Shown: positions 10,594-20,200, counted from the stretch's first letter. The stretch is 64,000 bases of DNA from Hydractinia symbiolongicarpus (GCF_029227915.1 NC_079886.1:24094501-24158500); one strand, 5' to 3'. Notes: a model not told the origin generated them from the letters alone. Program-made: numbers and translations.

Positions 10594-12222
10594 ATGTTCG
10601 CGTGGAATAACATCCGAAAAAATCGGTTTAGTATTACGGTATTCTTTGTGCTTTCGTTGCTAACTTTCATTTTTATCAAACAAAAACAATACGAAAATGA
10701 AGAAATGATCTCCCGCATAGAGGGTGCCAAAAGTACTGTTCCACCACTGATATTCAAAAGCATAAGACTCTTAAAAGAAAAATTAATGTCATTAGAATTT
10801 GAAAACAATGTACGGACGCAGGAGCTGTTGACCTTAAGAAGAAAATTAAAGGATAGATTTGCAGATAATATGACTGAAGGGAGTTCGTTATCTCTTCCTA
10901 GTATATACAACGTGTTACCGCATTTGTTAGGACATAAAGATGCGCTATCACCAACTACGCACTTATCAAAAGGTAGGAAAAACATTACCTTGGCGTTTGG
11001 GATACCCACGGTTCGCAGACAGAAAAAATCGTATCTCCATCAAACTTTACAGTCGCTAATCAGCGGTTTGAATGAAGAGGAGAGAAAAGACGTACTACTT
11101 ATTGTTTTTATCGGAGAACAGAATCCAGAATACATTCAAGAAATAGTATCCGACGTTAAGAGTAAGTTCTCTGCTGCTCTCCAGAGCGGTTTGCTGGAGG
11201 TGGTTGCGCCACCCAGAAATTATTATCCAAGCATGGATAATTTACCGAGTACCTTTAACGACCCTAAGGAGAGGGTGAAGTGGCGTGCTAAACAAAATTT
11301 AGACTATGCTTTTTTGATGATGTACGCTCAAAGCCGGTCGATATTTTATATACAAATGGAAGATGACGTCATAGCAACACCATCCTATGCCAGCACGATT
11401 AAATCGTTCGCCATGCAGCAAGCAAGCAATAATTGGTTCATGTTGGAATTCTCAGCTTTAGGCTTTATTGGTAAATTATTTCATGCGTATGACTTAAGTA
11501 TTTTAGTGGACTTCTTTTTGTTGTTTTACAAAGAAAAGCCGAACGATTGGCTGCTCGATCATGTATTATGGGTAAAAGTATGCAACCCTGAGAAAGATCT
11601 AAAACATTGCAATCGCGAGAAAGCGAAACTTCGGATTAAATTCAAACCTTCACTCTTTCAACATGTTGGCAAAGAGTCCTCCCTGAAGGGAAAGAAACAA
11701 AATTTAATCGATAAAGATTTTAAGAAATTAGCGTTGTTTCAAGCGCACTTAAATCCAGCAGCAACTATCAAAACAAACTTCGAAGAATACCAAACGTTTA
11801 CCGCCCGTCGTGGTTATCTAGGTCATTCGTTTTTCTGGGCGCTAGCGCCACACAAAGGCTCCGTTCTTCGCATAATATTCGATCGTCCGCAGAAATTAAA
11901 AAGGTTTTTGTTTCGGAGTGGAAATGTGGAACATCCTGGTGATAAATTAATAAACGCATCCATTGAGATACTGACACAAAACACGCAAAACCTCAGAGAA
12001 ATATCTGCAACCCACGGGGAGGGTTTTAGTGCGCCATTTTTAGATCAGGATTATTTAAGGATAGGTCATTTCGACCATACTGGTTTAGGGCAAGGCATAG
12101 TTTCCGAAAACGTGGGAACTGTAACAGAGCTGCGTATTAGAGTTCTTTATGACATTAAAGACAATTGGGTCATTCTTAGTGAATTTTTTATTGAAACTCG
12201 GAAATCGGGTACAAAAACATAA
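10594..12222 (+). CDS. MGAT4: N-acetylglucosaminyltransferase IV (MGAT4 family)
   Basis: The 542-residue start at 10594 is preferred over the in-frame ATG 27 codons upstream, because it gives the standard Golgi type II layout: a short basic tail (MFAWNNIRKNR), then a signal-anchor at about residues 12-28 (FSITVFFVLSLLTFIFI), then a coiled stem (about 35-90). The catalytic domain shows LAFGIPTVRRQKKSYLHQTL, LLIVFIGE, the acidic metal-site motif IFYIQMEDDVIA and NWFMLEFSALGFIGKLF, all characteristic of GnT-IVa/b. These enzymes add a beta-1,4 GlcNAc branch to the alpha-1,3 mannose arm of N-glycans. The length matches the family (about 535). The C-terminal part (HFDHTGLGQGIVSENVGTV) resembles the family's lectin-like tail. 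The coding region has no introns, unlike vertebrate MGAT4A/B. Confidence 0.85.
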   Translation: MFAWNNIRKNRFSITVFFVLSLLTFIFIKQKQYENEEMISRIEGAKSTVPPLIFKSIRLLKEKLMSLEFENNVRTQELLTLRRKLKDRFADNMTEGSSLSLPSIYNVLPHLLGHKDALSPTTHLSKGRKNITLAFGIPTVRRQKKSYLHQTLQSLISGLNEEERKDVLLIVFIGEQNPEYIQEIVSDVKSKFSAALQSGLLEVVAPPRNYYPSMDNLPSTFNDPKERVKWRAKQNLDYAFLMMYAQSRSIFYIQMEDDVIATPSYASTIKSFAMQQASNNWFMLEFSALGFIGKLFHAYDLSILVDFFLLFYKEKPNDWLLDHVLWVKVCNPEKDLKHCNREKAKLRIKFKPSLFQHVGKESSLKGKKQNLIDKDFKKLALFQAHLNPAATIKTNFEEYQTFTARRGYLGHSFFWALAPHKGSVLRIIFDRPQKLKRFLFRSGNVEHPGDKLINASIEILTQNTQNLREISATHGEGFSAPFLDQDYLRIGHFDHTGLGQGIVSENVGTVTELRIRVLYDIKDNWVILSEFFIETRKSGTKT

Positions 12223-13820
12223 TATTTTATAGATTTTTTTGTTTGTTTGAGATATTTATGTCATATTTTATGAAAAAAGATTTCATCTTGCTTGCCTCCT
12301 CAGGCTGATTTTTGCCGCTTACCATGTCGAATCTGAAACATTTGTTACCTTAAAGATGTTAAGCTTCAGCTTTATTATTTCTTTAGGTTTTCATAAGATA
12401 TAATTATAGAGTAGAAACGGTGGAATCTGTAATTTTTTGTGCGTGGTATGTTACCATTAGCAGTGCCGTAACCACAATTTTTAATATATTCCTTCCTTTC
12501 TTTCTTTTTTTAGTAGGAAAATTGTTTGGGGGGGGGGGGGGCGGCGGTTACGGCACTGATAAGGGGAGAAATTTTATGGCCTTAAATAAGAAATTTTTCG
12601 TGGAAAATGCGAAAAATGCGGAATTAACATTTGCGATTAGAACTTTTTATAGTATATTTTTTTTTGAAGATTAACAACAAGAAAAGGTGTTTCTGCACAA
12701 CAACAACAAAAAAGTGAAAGAAATTATTTTAAGATCATCATCTTTGGTATTCGCCGTAAGAATTTCAAGTGTATTTTCGATACAATTATTTTATATTTTA
12801 TGATTTTGCGATTTGCTCTAAAAATTGTAATTTTTCGCAATAATTTCTTCTTGCAGAATTTTAAGACAAATGTATTTAACAAAATATAAAATTTTGTTTG
12901 AATATATATAATGTCCAATGATGAATACCTTTATAGTTCGTTTTTATGAGACTTGAAGTGAACCTTGAGTGAACTCAAACTGGTTTGAGTTTTTCGCTTT
13001 ACGATGAATCTCATAGCATTGTTTACATGGATTTCCGTCACTTCTAGTGAAGTGAAACTTACTTCGGGCAGCATTTCAATTTTGTCAAATTTACCATAGT
13101 GAAATTTTTGTGCAGACACTCTGACCCGGAGTGAAGTCCGCAAGTTTCGACCAGGGCGCTTAATCCGTCATTTACAGTAACTCGTTCGAACCCCATTCAG
13201 CGCATCGTGACATCATCAATCCCAAGGTGTGAAAACAGAATAATGTTTTAAGGAGGCGTTGTAGCCCTAAACTCCCAGGGCTTTTTTCTCTTTCCAATAA
13301 AGTGGCAGCTCACTATCCTTAATATTAAAAAGAGAAAAGAAGCCCTGGGATCGAGGTTGCTGACCCCCTCCTTATGTTTACATGTCTCTTTGTGAAGAAA
13401 GTCGTTCACCGCTAGAGAATTGGGTACAATTGCCTAATAAGTCATTTATTTGAAGTCTTCCGGCAAACACTGTCATTGTTATAATTATATTTTTTGTGTG
13501 TTTTTTCGAAACTAGTTTCTTAAAACTTTTAGTCCAGTATTTATTTTCTTATAAACGGTTTCTTATAACACAACTTACAAGGATGATTCTATTTCAGCGT
13601 TAATGCTATGCTTTGAGTAAAAAATAATTTTAACATCAGAGCTATTGGTTGAACTTTTCCGATCACTTTTCCGATAAAATACCTACAGGCTATAATTTAC
13701 GCAGGTACATAATTTTGCAGGTCGTGGCGAATACTTTGCGGATACTTAATTCGCGATTTTGTCCAAAAAGCTTAGGTTAAGGAAATTTTTCGGAAAGGAA
13801 AATAATTAGAAATGTTAATG
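12223..13820. other. Spacer with poly-G tract and one MITE copy
   Basis: A G run interrupts the plus strand at 12528-12541. It sits between 'CAGTGCCGTAACC' (near 12461) and its inverse 'GGTTACGGCACTG' (near 12546), which suggests a small foldback element. A palindromic MITE copy with CCCAGGGCTTTTTTC and GAAGCCCTGGGATCGAGG ends lies at about 13262-13355. No gene was recognised. Confidence 0.5.
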
Positions 13821-13824
13821 ACTC

Positions 13825-13830
13825 TTTATT
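13825..13830 (-). terminator. Poly(A) signal AATAAA after terminal exon A
   Basis: AATAAA on the minus strand, about 165 nt past the stop of exon A. It is the last canonical signal of the nematocyst-type locus. Confidence 0.6.
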
Positions 13831-13992
13831 GTGATAATCAAAAAATCAATACAACATAAAAAATCAATCAATCCTAAGTAATAAAGTGTAGGAAATATTA
13901 AACTCACAATGTTATTGCTGTCACAAAAAAAACCTATTACATGATTATGCATAATATACAAACTCTATCTCTATTACGTTGGTGTTTAACAT

Positions 13993-14840
13993 TTAGTGAT
14001 GTTTCTTGAGGTGTGTTTTACCTTTTTTGGTCGTCTTGGATTTCTTGCAACACTTCTTTGGACAACTTTTGACACAGAACTTTTTGCACATGCCACAGCT
14101 TGGTTGGGCATTACCGACGCTTTGTCCACACCCAGGTGGAAGAGGTGAGCAACCAGAAGGTAGCTGAGGTACACATGCTGGTCCGCCGCTCAAACCAGAG
14201 CAGCCGCTTGGCATCACAGGTGCACATCCTGGCGCAGGTTGACATGAAGGATTTTGAGGCTGTTGAGCCCCACAACTGGGTGGTAGTGGTGCACATCCAG
14301 CTGGCATTTGTGGTACACATGAAGATCCACTGCAGCCCTTAGGAATCGTAAGGGTACATCCAGGCGGTGGTTGGCACAGAGAATTTGCTTGGGGTAATGG
14401 TGGAGAACCGCAACCAGCAGGTAAGGGAGAGCAACCAGAAGGAATCTGTGGGGTGCAAGACGATCCTGAACATCCGCTTGGCATCGCTGGTGCACATCCA
14501 GGTGCAGGCTGACATGAAGGATTAGCTTGAGGCTGTTGGGACATGCAACCAGGTGGAAGTGGTGCACATCCAGCTGGCATTTGTGGAGCACAAGACGCCT
14601 CTCCAGCACAACCAGGAGGAGGCACTGGTGCACAACCTGGTGCAGGTTGACATTCTTGTGCCATTGGATTTAATGGCATCATACCCTGTCCACACGCATC
14701 TCCCTGCTGACAATCCATCTGTGCTTGCGACTCACATGGAGATGCTCCGCAGTCAGATTGTGGACAGGGTGGGTTACATGGTGCTTTAAATGGAGCTTGC
14801 GTTGGTGGCTTTGAGCCATCACTAATAGGCGGTAGAAGAC
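13993..14840 (-). CDS. Terminal exon A: Cys/Pro-rich nematocyst-type body with CRD
   Basis: 281 codons after the acceptor TTTTCAG. It opens with LLPPISDGSKPP, nearly the same as exon B, then Cys-Pro spaced pairs and the MDCQQGDAC motif also found in exon D. The middle is a repeated module of Gln/Pro and single cysteines (NPSCQPAPGCAP, MPSGCSGSSC, GCAPLPPGC) present about three to four times. The end is CGMCKKFCVKSCPKKCC (C-x2-C-x3-C-x3-C-x3-CC, one residue short of the canonical minicollagen CRD), followed by a Lys/His tail. There are no Gly-X-Y collagen repeats. It is expected to be a disulfide-linked capsule or tubule protein. A canonical AATAAA follows. An ATG exists inside the exon at 14718, but the frame is open to the acceptor and there is no signal peptide. 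Confidence 0.8.
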
Positions 14841-15756
14841 CTGAAAATAAATTAGTTGTAAACTTAAGGTTTTGTCAAAGTTTGTTATCTATTTATTTGA
14901 AATAATGTTGATGTTCTTACTCTTTAGTTTGTCTGTCTGTTCGTCTCTTGGTGTCTTTTTTAAAATTTGTTTTAAGCTTAAACATGACTTGAGAATCTCT
15001 CTCTAAATGATCTTGAACATAGGAGCAAGATTTTCTGAGAAACATTTCTTCCAAGTAGGTTTGGGTTAGGTTTTTACTAGTTCTTTTGAAATTGAAAGTT
15101 GTTAGACAGAATAGAACAATAGTTGACAATGGTTGTCCATTTTAACACAATCGAGTAAGTCGATAAAAGTGAATTAAATAAACTCCAAGTTAAGTTCATT
15201 TGCAATTAAACCATTAAAGTATATTGGTAAAGACAGAACCTTATTCTAAATAATTTTGCGGAATTTAGCTTTGCGGAAGGAAAATTTATGAGTTTCTAAC
15301 GAGATTTTTATTTTGCTAGTAGAAATCTTTCCTTTAGAAACATTCATACAAGTTTCATCCGTATAAGAAATACCGTTAAAAAAACACAATACGTTGCGCT
15401 ATTTTCTTAAACAGGGTTTCATCAACAAACTCAGAAAACTTCTTACGAAGTTTAAAATTTTTGGTAAATTTTCCATTCCAGTTTTCAATCTTTTCTTTTT
15501 TTAATTTGCAGATATTTTCAAGCTACTCCAACAAAAAAGTCAAGTCCTAGTATGTTTTAATAATATATTTTACACAAAAGTATAATGTTTAGAAGTAGAA
15601 TACTTGCACATTATCAAGTCATATTTCTAGAAGATAAATATTTATGGAGGAGTGACAATTATTTATTTATATATAAAAAGTTCGTACTCTAAATGTTTGT
15701 GCGAATTTAAAATAAATTTTGTAGGCGCTTAAATTGCAAGGCGTGTACTATTTTAT
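14841..15756 (-). other. Interval between terminal exons B and A
   Basis: 916 nt, the longest gap between terminal exons. It contains the exon B poly(A) signal (AATAAA at 15662-15667) and the exon A acceptor. The only minus-strand ORF (14917-15129, beginning MSTIVLFCLTTF) continues into Lys/Arg-rich sequence, has no convincing cleavage site and no phase-1 donor that I can see, so I do not accept it as a private first exon for A. Confidence 0.5.
15662..15667 (-). terminator. Poly(A) signal AATAAA after terminal exon B
   Basis: Minus-strand AATAAATAAT about 90 nt past the exon B stop and upstream of the exon A acceptor. It would allow B to be a genuine last exon. Confidence 0.6.
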
Positions 15757-16358
15757 CTACTGCTTGTGATGTTTTTTGCTTTTCTTGTTAGTCCTGGATT
15801 TCTTGCAGCATTTCTTTGGGCATCCCTTTGAACAGTATCTTTTACACATTCCACATGGTGGGGGTGGTGGTGGAGCTGGAGCTGGAGGCATACACATTGG
15901 AGGAGGTGGTGGAGGAGGTGGGCATGGAGCTGGTGGTGGTGGACATGGTGGTGGTGGTGGTGGGCATGGTGGCGGTGGTGGTGGTGGCGGTGGTGGTGGT
16001 GGTGGTGGTGGAGGGGGTGGAGGGGGTGGTGGTGGAGGGGGTGGTGGTGGTGGTGGTGGTGGTGGTGGTGGTGGAGGTGGTGGCGGCAAGGGAGCCATAC
16101 ACATTGGTGGTGGTGGCGGTGGTGGTGGACAAGGTGCTGGTGGTGGGGGACACATTGGTGGAGGTGGACAAACTGGTGGCGGTGGTGGTGGTGGTGGGCA
16201 AGGTGGAGGACATTCCATTGGGGGTGGAGGTGGTGGTGGGCAAGGTGCAGGAGGTGGTGGACATGGTGGTGGTGGTCCACATCCAGGAGGAGGTGGAGCA
16301 CATGGTGGCTGCTGAGGTGGTGGTGGTTTAGATCCATCACTGATTGGTGGCATTAATC
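15757..16358 (-). CDS. Terminal exon B: polyproline nematocyst-type body with CRD
   Basis: 199 codons after the acceptor TTTTGCGTAG. It starts LMPPISDGSKPPPPQQPPC, a paralogue of exon A's start. Next comes Pro with regularly spaced Cys (CPPPPAPC units) flanking an uninterrupted run of roughly 45-50 prolines encoded by CCA/CCC/CCT codons. The end is CGMCKRYCSKGCPKKCC plus a Lys/His tail. Polyproline segments next to CRDs are typical of minicollagens, where they are thought to form stiff polyproline-II rods; the collagen triplets are absent here. The opposite strand gives long poly-Gly, poly-Val and poly-His frames that are only shadows of the CCA repeat. The repeat length is likely to be polymorphic. 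Confidence 0.8.
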
Positions 16359-16528
16359 CTACGCAAAAGAATGATATATTTTTAATATAATTTAGAAGAG
16401 TCAATAAATCAGGAAAATCAACATCAAAAAACATTGTCGTAAGCTGTGTTGAATGTATTGAATGGATGTTGTGATGTGTATGGGTTTTTATAACAATACT
16501 GGGCTTAAACTTTCTTCAAAAGTTTAAA

Positions 16529-17142
16529 TTACACCTTGGATTTTTTTGCTTTTTTGCTTGCGTGATGTTTCTTAATTTCATGTTTCTTTTGAGGCAAGGA
16601 TGCAAAAGCTTTAACTGGAACTCCTTTTTGTGTAGAATTTGTCACATTTTCAACATTTTGACTTTCATTTCCTTTTCTATTGTTATCAGTCACTGTTGCA
16701 TTATTCATGCTTAATATGTTTTGTAAACCTGCCTCGGTGCTTGAGGCACCAATTTGATTCATTTTCACTGTATCGTTTGCGTTTTTATTTTCAACAGGCG
16801 CAGTTGTGTTGGTAACTTCTGTCTTTTTAGCAGCGCATGGTAACGGAGAACATGCATCTCCCGGCCCCAAGTAATTCATAGGATATTGCAGTGGCCCTGG
16901 TGTGGGTGGCATAGCTGGTTGCGGAGCATTGGTGACAGGCATCATCATTATTTGCATTGATGGTGTTGGTGCAGCAACAGATGGGTAACAGCACCAGTCA
17001 TAACAAGCTGGTGCGCATGTTTGTGGACAAGGTGCGTCACAGTAACGCGGTTGAGGATTTAAATTTGGTTCTGCTGTAGGACCTGGTCTCATATGACCTC
17101 CCAAAAGCACTGGTAGACTACCTTGCGGTACTTTTGCTGGTT
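16529..17142 (-). CDS. Terminal exon C: single-CRD body with Asn/Thr-rich tail
   Basis: 203 codons after the acceptor CTTCATCATAG. It joins in phase as E-PAKVPQGSLP. A canonical CRD (CDAPCPQTCAPACYDWCC) lies about 35 residues in and closely resembles the N-terminal CRD of exon E. The rest is Pro/Met-rich, then Asn/Thr/Ser/Val-rich with several possible N-glycosylation sites (NTT, NDT, NAT, NES, NVT, NST), and ends in a Lys/His/Ala-rich basic tail without a C-terminal CRD. Of the five bodies it is the least Cys-rich. An ATTAAA variant poly(A) signal lies 143 nt past the stop and only about 22 nt before the exon B acceptor. Confidence 0.75.
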
Positions 17143-17522
17143 CTATGATGAAGAGAGCAGAAAAATGTTGCATTCTCAGTCTTTTGTTTAAATTTATGAA
17201 AGGAAAAGACGTCCAGCTAAGGGCTTCCAGAATTTTTTTAAAGGTATTCTAGAGACTTGTCGAATGCAATAACAGGAAGCCTTTTTCAGGTCTGGTTTTC
17301 TGCTCCCTTCATAACGAAGTAATAACAATGATTTTAACAATAACTAATGAAACAGAGTAGGTATATGCATTTTATGTGCAAAATTTTACATAATGGAATG
17401 CATAATGAATGGAGATTAGTTGATAAATGTGATGCAAAAAAAAAAGTTTGAAGTGTAAAGTATGGTGGTATATATTAATTGTACAAATACATGTTACGTA
17501 TAAAATTACGTTAATTATATAA
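17143..17522 (-). other. Interval between terminal exons D and C
   Basis: 380 nt with the exon C acceptor at its end. No canonical AATAAA was seen on the minus strand; CATAAA variants occur near 17195 and 17370. No signal-peptide ORF was found. Confidence 0.5.
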
Positions 17523-18067
17523 CTAGTGATGATGCTTTTTGCCCTTCTTTGATGTCTTTGATTTCTTGCAGCATTTCTTTGGGCATCCTTTTGTGCAGAA
17601 CTTCTTGCACGAGCCACAAGAGGGTGTAGCGGCGGGTTGAGGCATAGGTTGGGCGCAGCCAGGTGGTAGTGGAGCACAGCCAGCAGGTAGTTGACCCATT
17701 GGTTGTATGGGTGCACATCCGGGTTGTGGTTGACAAGAAGGAGGTGGGGGCGCTTGCATACCACAGCTAGGTGGAAGCGGAGCGCATCCAACTGGCATTT
17801 GAGGAGCACATCCCGCACCTACCCCTGGTGTACATCCCGGTGGAGGTACTGGTTGGCATCCAGGAGGAGGTTGACAACTTGGTGCCATTGGAGGTACTTG
17901 AGGCATGGCGGGGGCACATGGATCTCCTTGTTGACAGTCCATTGGAGCTTGAGGGGCAGCACAAGGTGGCTCGGCGCACGGTGGTGGAGGTGGTGGGCAA
18001 GGAGGATCGCATGGTGGTTTTGGTGGCGGTGTTTGTGGTTTTGGTGGTGGTGGTGGTGGCATTGCAC
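17523..18067 (-). CDS. Terminal exon D: Cys/Pro-rich body with CRD
   Basis: 180 codons after the acceptor AACCGTTTTAG, joining in phase as G-AMPPPPPPKP. It starts with polyproline, then CDPPCPPPPPPCAEPPC, the MDCQQGDPC motif shared with exon A, and repeated PSCQPQPGCAP / GCAPLPPSC modules. It ends with CGSCKKFCTKGCPKKCC and a Lys/His tail. It is most similar to exon A. Its acceptor lies only 64 nt past the stop of exon E, which leaves no room for a separate promoter and first exon. This is the strongest structural evidence that D must be spliced to a distant upstream exon with E skipped. Confidence 0.85.
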
Positions 18068-18131
18068 CTAAAACGGTTATGGTTATAAAAGCTTAAACTA
18101 ACTAAACTATACACGTAGAAATGGTAAGAAA
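18068..18131 (-). other. 64-nt gap between exon E stop and exon D acceptor
   Basis: It holds only a short AT-rich stretch, TTTTATAACC and the acceptor of D. It contains no AATAAA, ATTAAA or signal-peptide coding. An E-type mRNA would therefore have to run through D, or be cut at a non-canonical site. Confidence 0.7.
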
Positions 18132-19234
18132 TTAATGTTTTTCTTTTTTGCTTTTTTTGTGAGTTTTAACTTTGGCCTTTTTTGAACAGCAATGTTTGCT
18201 GCACTTAGAACTGCAAACACGCTTGCAACTAGCTGGACATGCGGGTTTTTGAGAAGATTGGGACGGACATTGTGCACCTGCCGGACACGGAGAAGATGAA
18301 GCACACTTAGAGCCAGTGCATGGAGGAGTTTGTTGTGTTACTTGTTGAGCACATGTACTTCCTGTGCACCCTTGAACTTGCGGAGCCTGTTGGGCACACA
18401 TTGAACCTTGGCATGGTTGTTGTTGAGGCATACAAGAAGAGCCTGTGCATGGTTGCTGTTGGGGCATGCAAGAAGAGCCTGTGCATGGTTGCTGTTGGGG
18501 CATGCAAGAAGAGCCTGTGCATGGTTGTGGTTGAGTATTACATTGAGAGGGTGGTTGACATTGTATTACTTCTACGTCAATAGGCTTGGGTTTTTCAGTG
18601 GGCTCTGGAAGATCCTCAGGCAAACAACTACCTGGCGGTAAACACTGAACGGGAGGGGGTGGTGGTGTACAACCTGGTTGTGGTTGACATCCAGGTGGGG
18701 TTATTGGTTGCGCTGGTACACACCTTACTAGCCCACTGGCACATGTTGCGGGAGCTGGAGGAGGTGTGCAAGCTGGTTGAGGAGTACACATGGGCGGGAG
18801 TGGAGGCGGTGCTACTTGCTGACTACATGGTGGTTGAGCACAAGAAGGAACTGGTGGTGCAGGCGGGGAGCAGGGAGGTTGAGCGCAGGGAGATGCCATT
18901 GACTGTGCAGGTTGTGGGCAAGGTGGTTGCGCACATGGAGATGCTACTTGAGGGGCAGGTTGAGGGCAAGGTGGCTGGGCACAGGAGGGAGCGGCAGATA
19001 CAGGGGGAGCCATTGGTCCACCATTCGGTCTTCCACAGCAGGAAGGGGTATAGGATGGGGCACATGCTGGGTTGCAAGGTGTAGTTGGCATCTGTTGTTG
19101 TTCCTGATATCTTGCCATATCGGGATGGCCACTACAACAAAAATCATGGCAGGCAGGAGCACATTTTTGGTCACAATCTCCTGGACACAAACGTGGTAAT
19201 GGTTTTGGGAGTTCAACGTCAACTGGTGGTGCGC
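18132..19234 (-). CDS. Terminal exon E: two-CRD nematocyst-type body
   Basis: 366 codons after the acceptor TTTTGCTAG, joining as G-APPVDVELPKP. An N-terminal canonical CRD (CPGDCDQKCAPACHDFCC) at about residues 18-35 of the exon is followed by Cys/Pro/Gln modules: SCAQPPCPQPAPQ-type repeats, then three near-identical 12-residue units QQPCTGSSCMPQ encoded by a 36-bp repeat around 18410-18530. A canonical C-terminal CRD (CPASCKRVCSSKCSKHCC) and a Lys/His tail close it. The CRD-variable rod-CRD plan is that of minicollagens, but with no Gly-X-Y region. It is the longest and first terminal exon after the head. Confidence 0.85.
18410..18530 (-). repeat. 36-bp in-frame tandem repeat in exon E
   Basis: Three nearly identical units plus a diverged edge, each encoding QQPCTGSSCMPQ. 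The reading frame is kept by unit length, so copy number can vary without breaking the protein. Confidence 0.8.
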
Positions 19235-19719
19235 CTAGCAAAGTGAAAGGAAAATTTCATCAAACGACAAAAAAATTTTCCTTTTTTGGCTAATTTATAA
19301 CACGCTGTTTTGTGTTTTTTTTTCGGAAAACGTTGATGTGTCTGAAATAAGCGGTGCGTGTAAATGTCGCCTGTGGAAGGTTTATTGTTATACACGTTAG
19401 TTGTACGCGTTAGGTGTGAACATACAAATTGTAGCAATAAAAGATAATGCGATTTGATAGAATTAGTAGCTAACACAGTAAAGCAGCCGATGGGCGCACC
19501 TAGTGTACCAGGGACTGCTTCACTTGTCATTTAGTCTGTAAAAAATTCCATCTATAACTTCTTTTTGAAAAACAATTGGGATATCTACAAAATGAACTTG
19601 TTCCAATGAAGGTTTTGATTCTACCCAGTTTAAAAGCGCTGGTGCAATCCCTTTGTATAAAAATCGCATTATCTTATCGTTATTGTTAAAGTATAAATGT
19701 ATTAAAGAACTTAGCTTAC
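19235..19719 (-). other. Intron between acidic exon 2 and terminal exon E
   Basis: 485 nt. The donor is GTAAGC next to 19720 and the acceptor is TTTTGCTAG at 19235. A minus-strand open frame (19219-19530) crosses it but reads through the acceptor and is Lys/Phe-rich, so it is not accepted as coding. Confidence 0.6.
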
Positions 19720-20073
19720 CGCTGGCGCTTCCTTCCTCTTCTTCTGGTCCTGGAGCTGGAGGTGCTTGCTGTTGTTGTTGAAGTCTGTCATCAATTCCAT
19801 CGCCGTTGGCGTCGTTATTTTGTTGTTGTTCTAATTGATCATCAACACCATTGCCGTTAGCATCGTTGTTGGGTTGAGGAGCAGCATTTGGAGCAGCATC
19901 ATCCTCACCAGCATCGTCAGAACTGGGTGATGGGGCTGGTGCATCTCCTGCATTATCGTCACCGCCAGCTGCGTCGTCAGTGTTGGCGTCAGCAGGAGTA
20001 TCAGCGGGAGCAGGAGCATCAGCAGGAGCGGGAGCGTCACCTGCTCCACCAGGAGCGGCGGCATCATCAGGAG
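19720..20073 (-). CDS. Shared exon 2: acidic Asp/Ala/Pro segment with Ca-loop-like repeats
   Basis: 118 codon equivalents between the acceptor CTTATTACAG and the donor GTAAGC; both boundaries are phase 1. The sequence is Ala/Asp/Pro-rich (APADAPAPADTPADANTDDA), then has two similar units, NNDANGNGVDDQLEQQQ and NNDANGDGIDDRLQQQQ. Their D-x-N-G-D-G-x-D-D spacing resembles calcium-binding thrombospondin type 3 or dockerin loops. It ends in a Glu run (GPEEEEGSASG). The strong negative charge contrasts with the basic head and tails. As a symmetric exon it could be included or skipped without a frameshift. Confidence 0.8.
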
Positions 20074-20200
20074 CTGTAATAAGATAAAAATAATTAATTA
20101 ATTTTTGTGCTCGTTAAAGAACGATTTTCATTATAGGAAATAAATATTCCATTAATTTTTCTTGAAATATTTCTATCATCAGATAAAGACGTAGACTTAC

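Noticed and set aside
12420-12674. 84-codon plus-strand ORF
   Set aside because: Gly-run from a poly-G tract inside a probable foldback repeat; no coding signs.
14917-15129. Minus-strand ORF as a private signal-peptide exon for body A
   Set aside because: The hydrophobic start is short, there is no cleavage-site pattern, and I see no phase-1 donor before it becomes Lys/Arg-rich.
15776-16340. Long poly-Gly, poly-Val, poly-His and poly-Thr open frames on both strands
   Set aside because: They are other-frame readings of the CCA/GGT repeat of terminal exon B and have no start context or splice support.
17691-19199. Several plus-strand frames over 70 codons opposite exons D and E
   Set aside because: Shadows of the Cys/Pro-rich minus-strand exons; Trp/Arg- or Val-rich composition follows from the TGC/CCA codons on the other strand.
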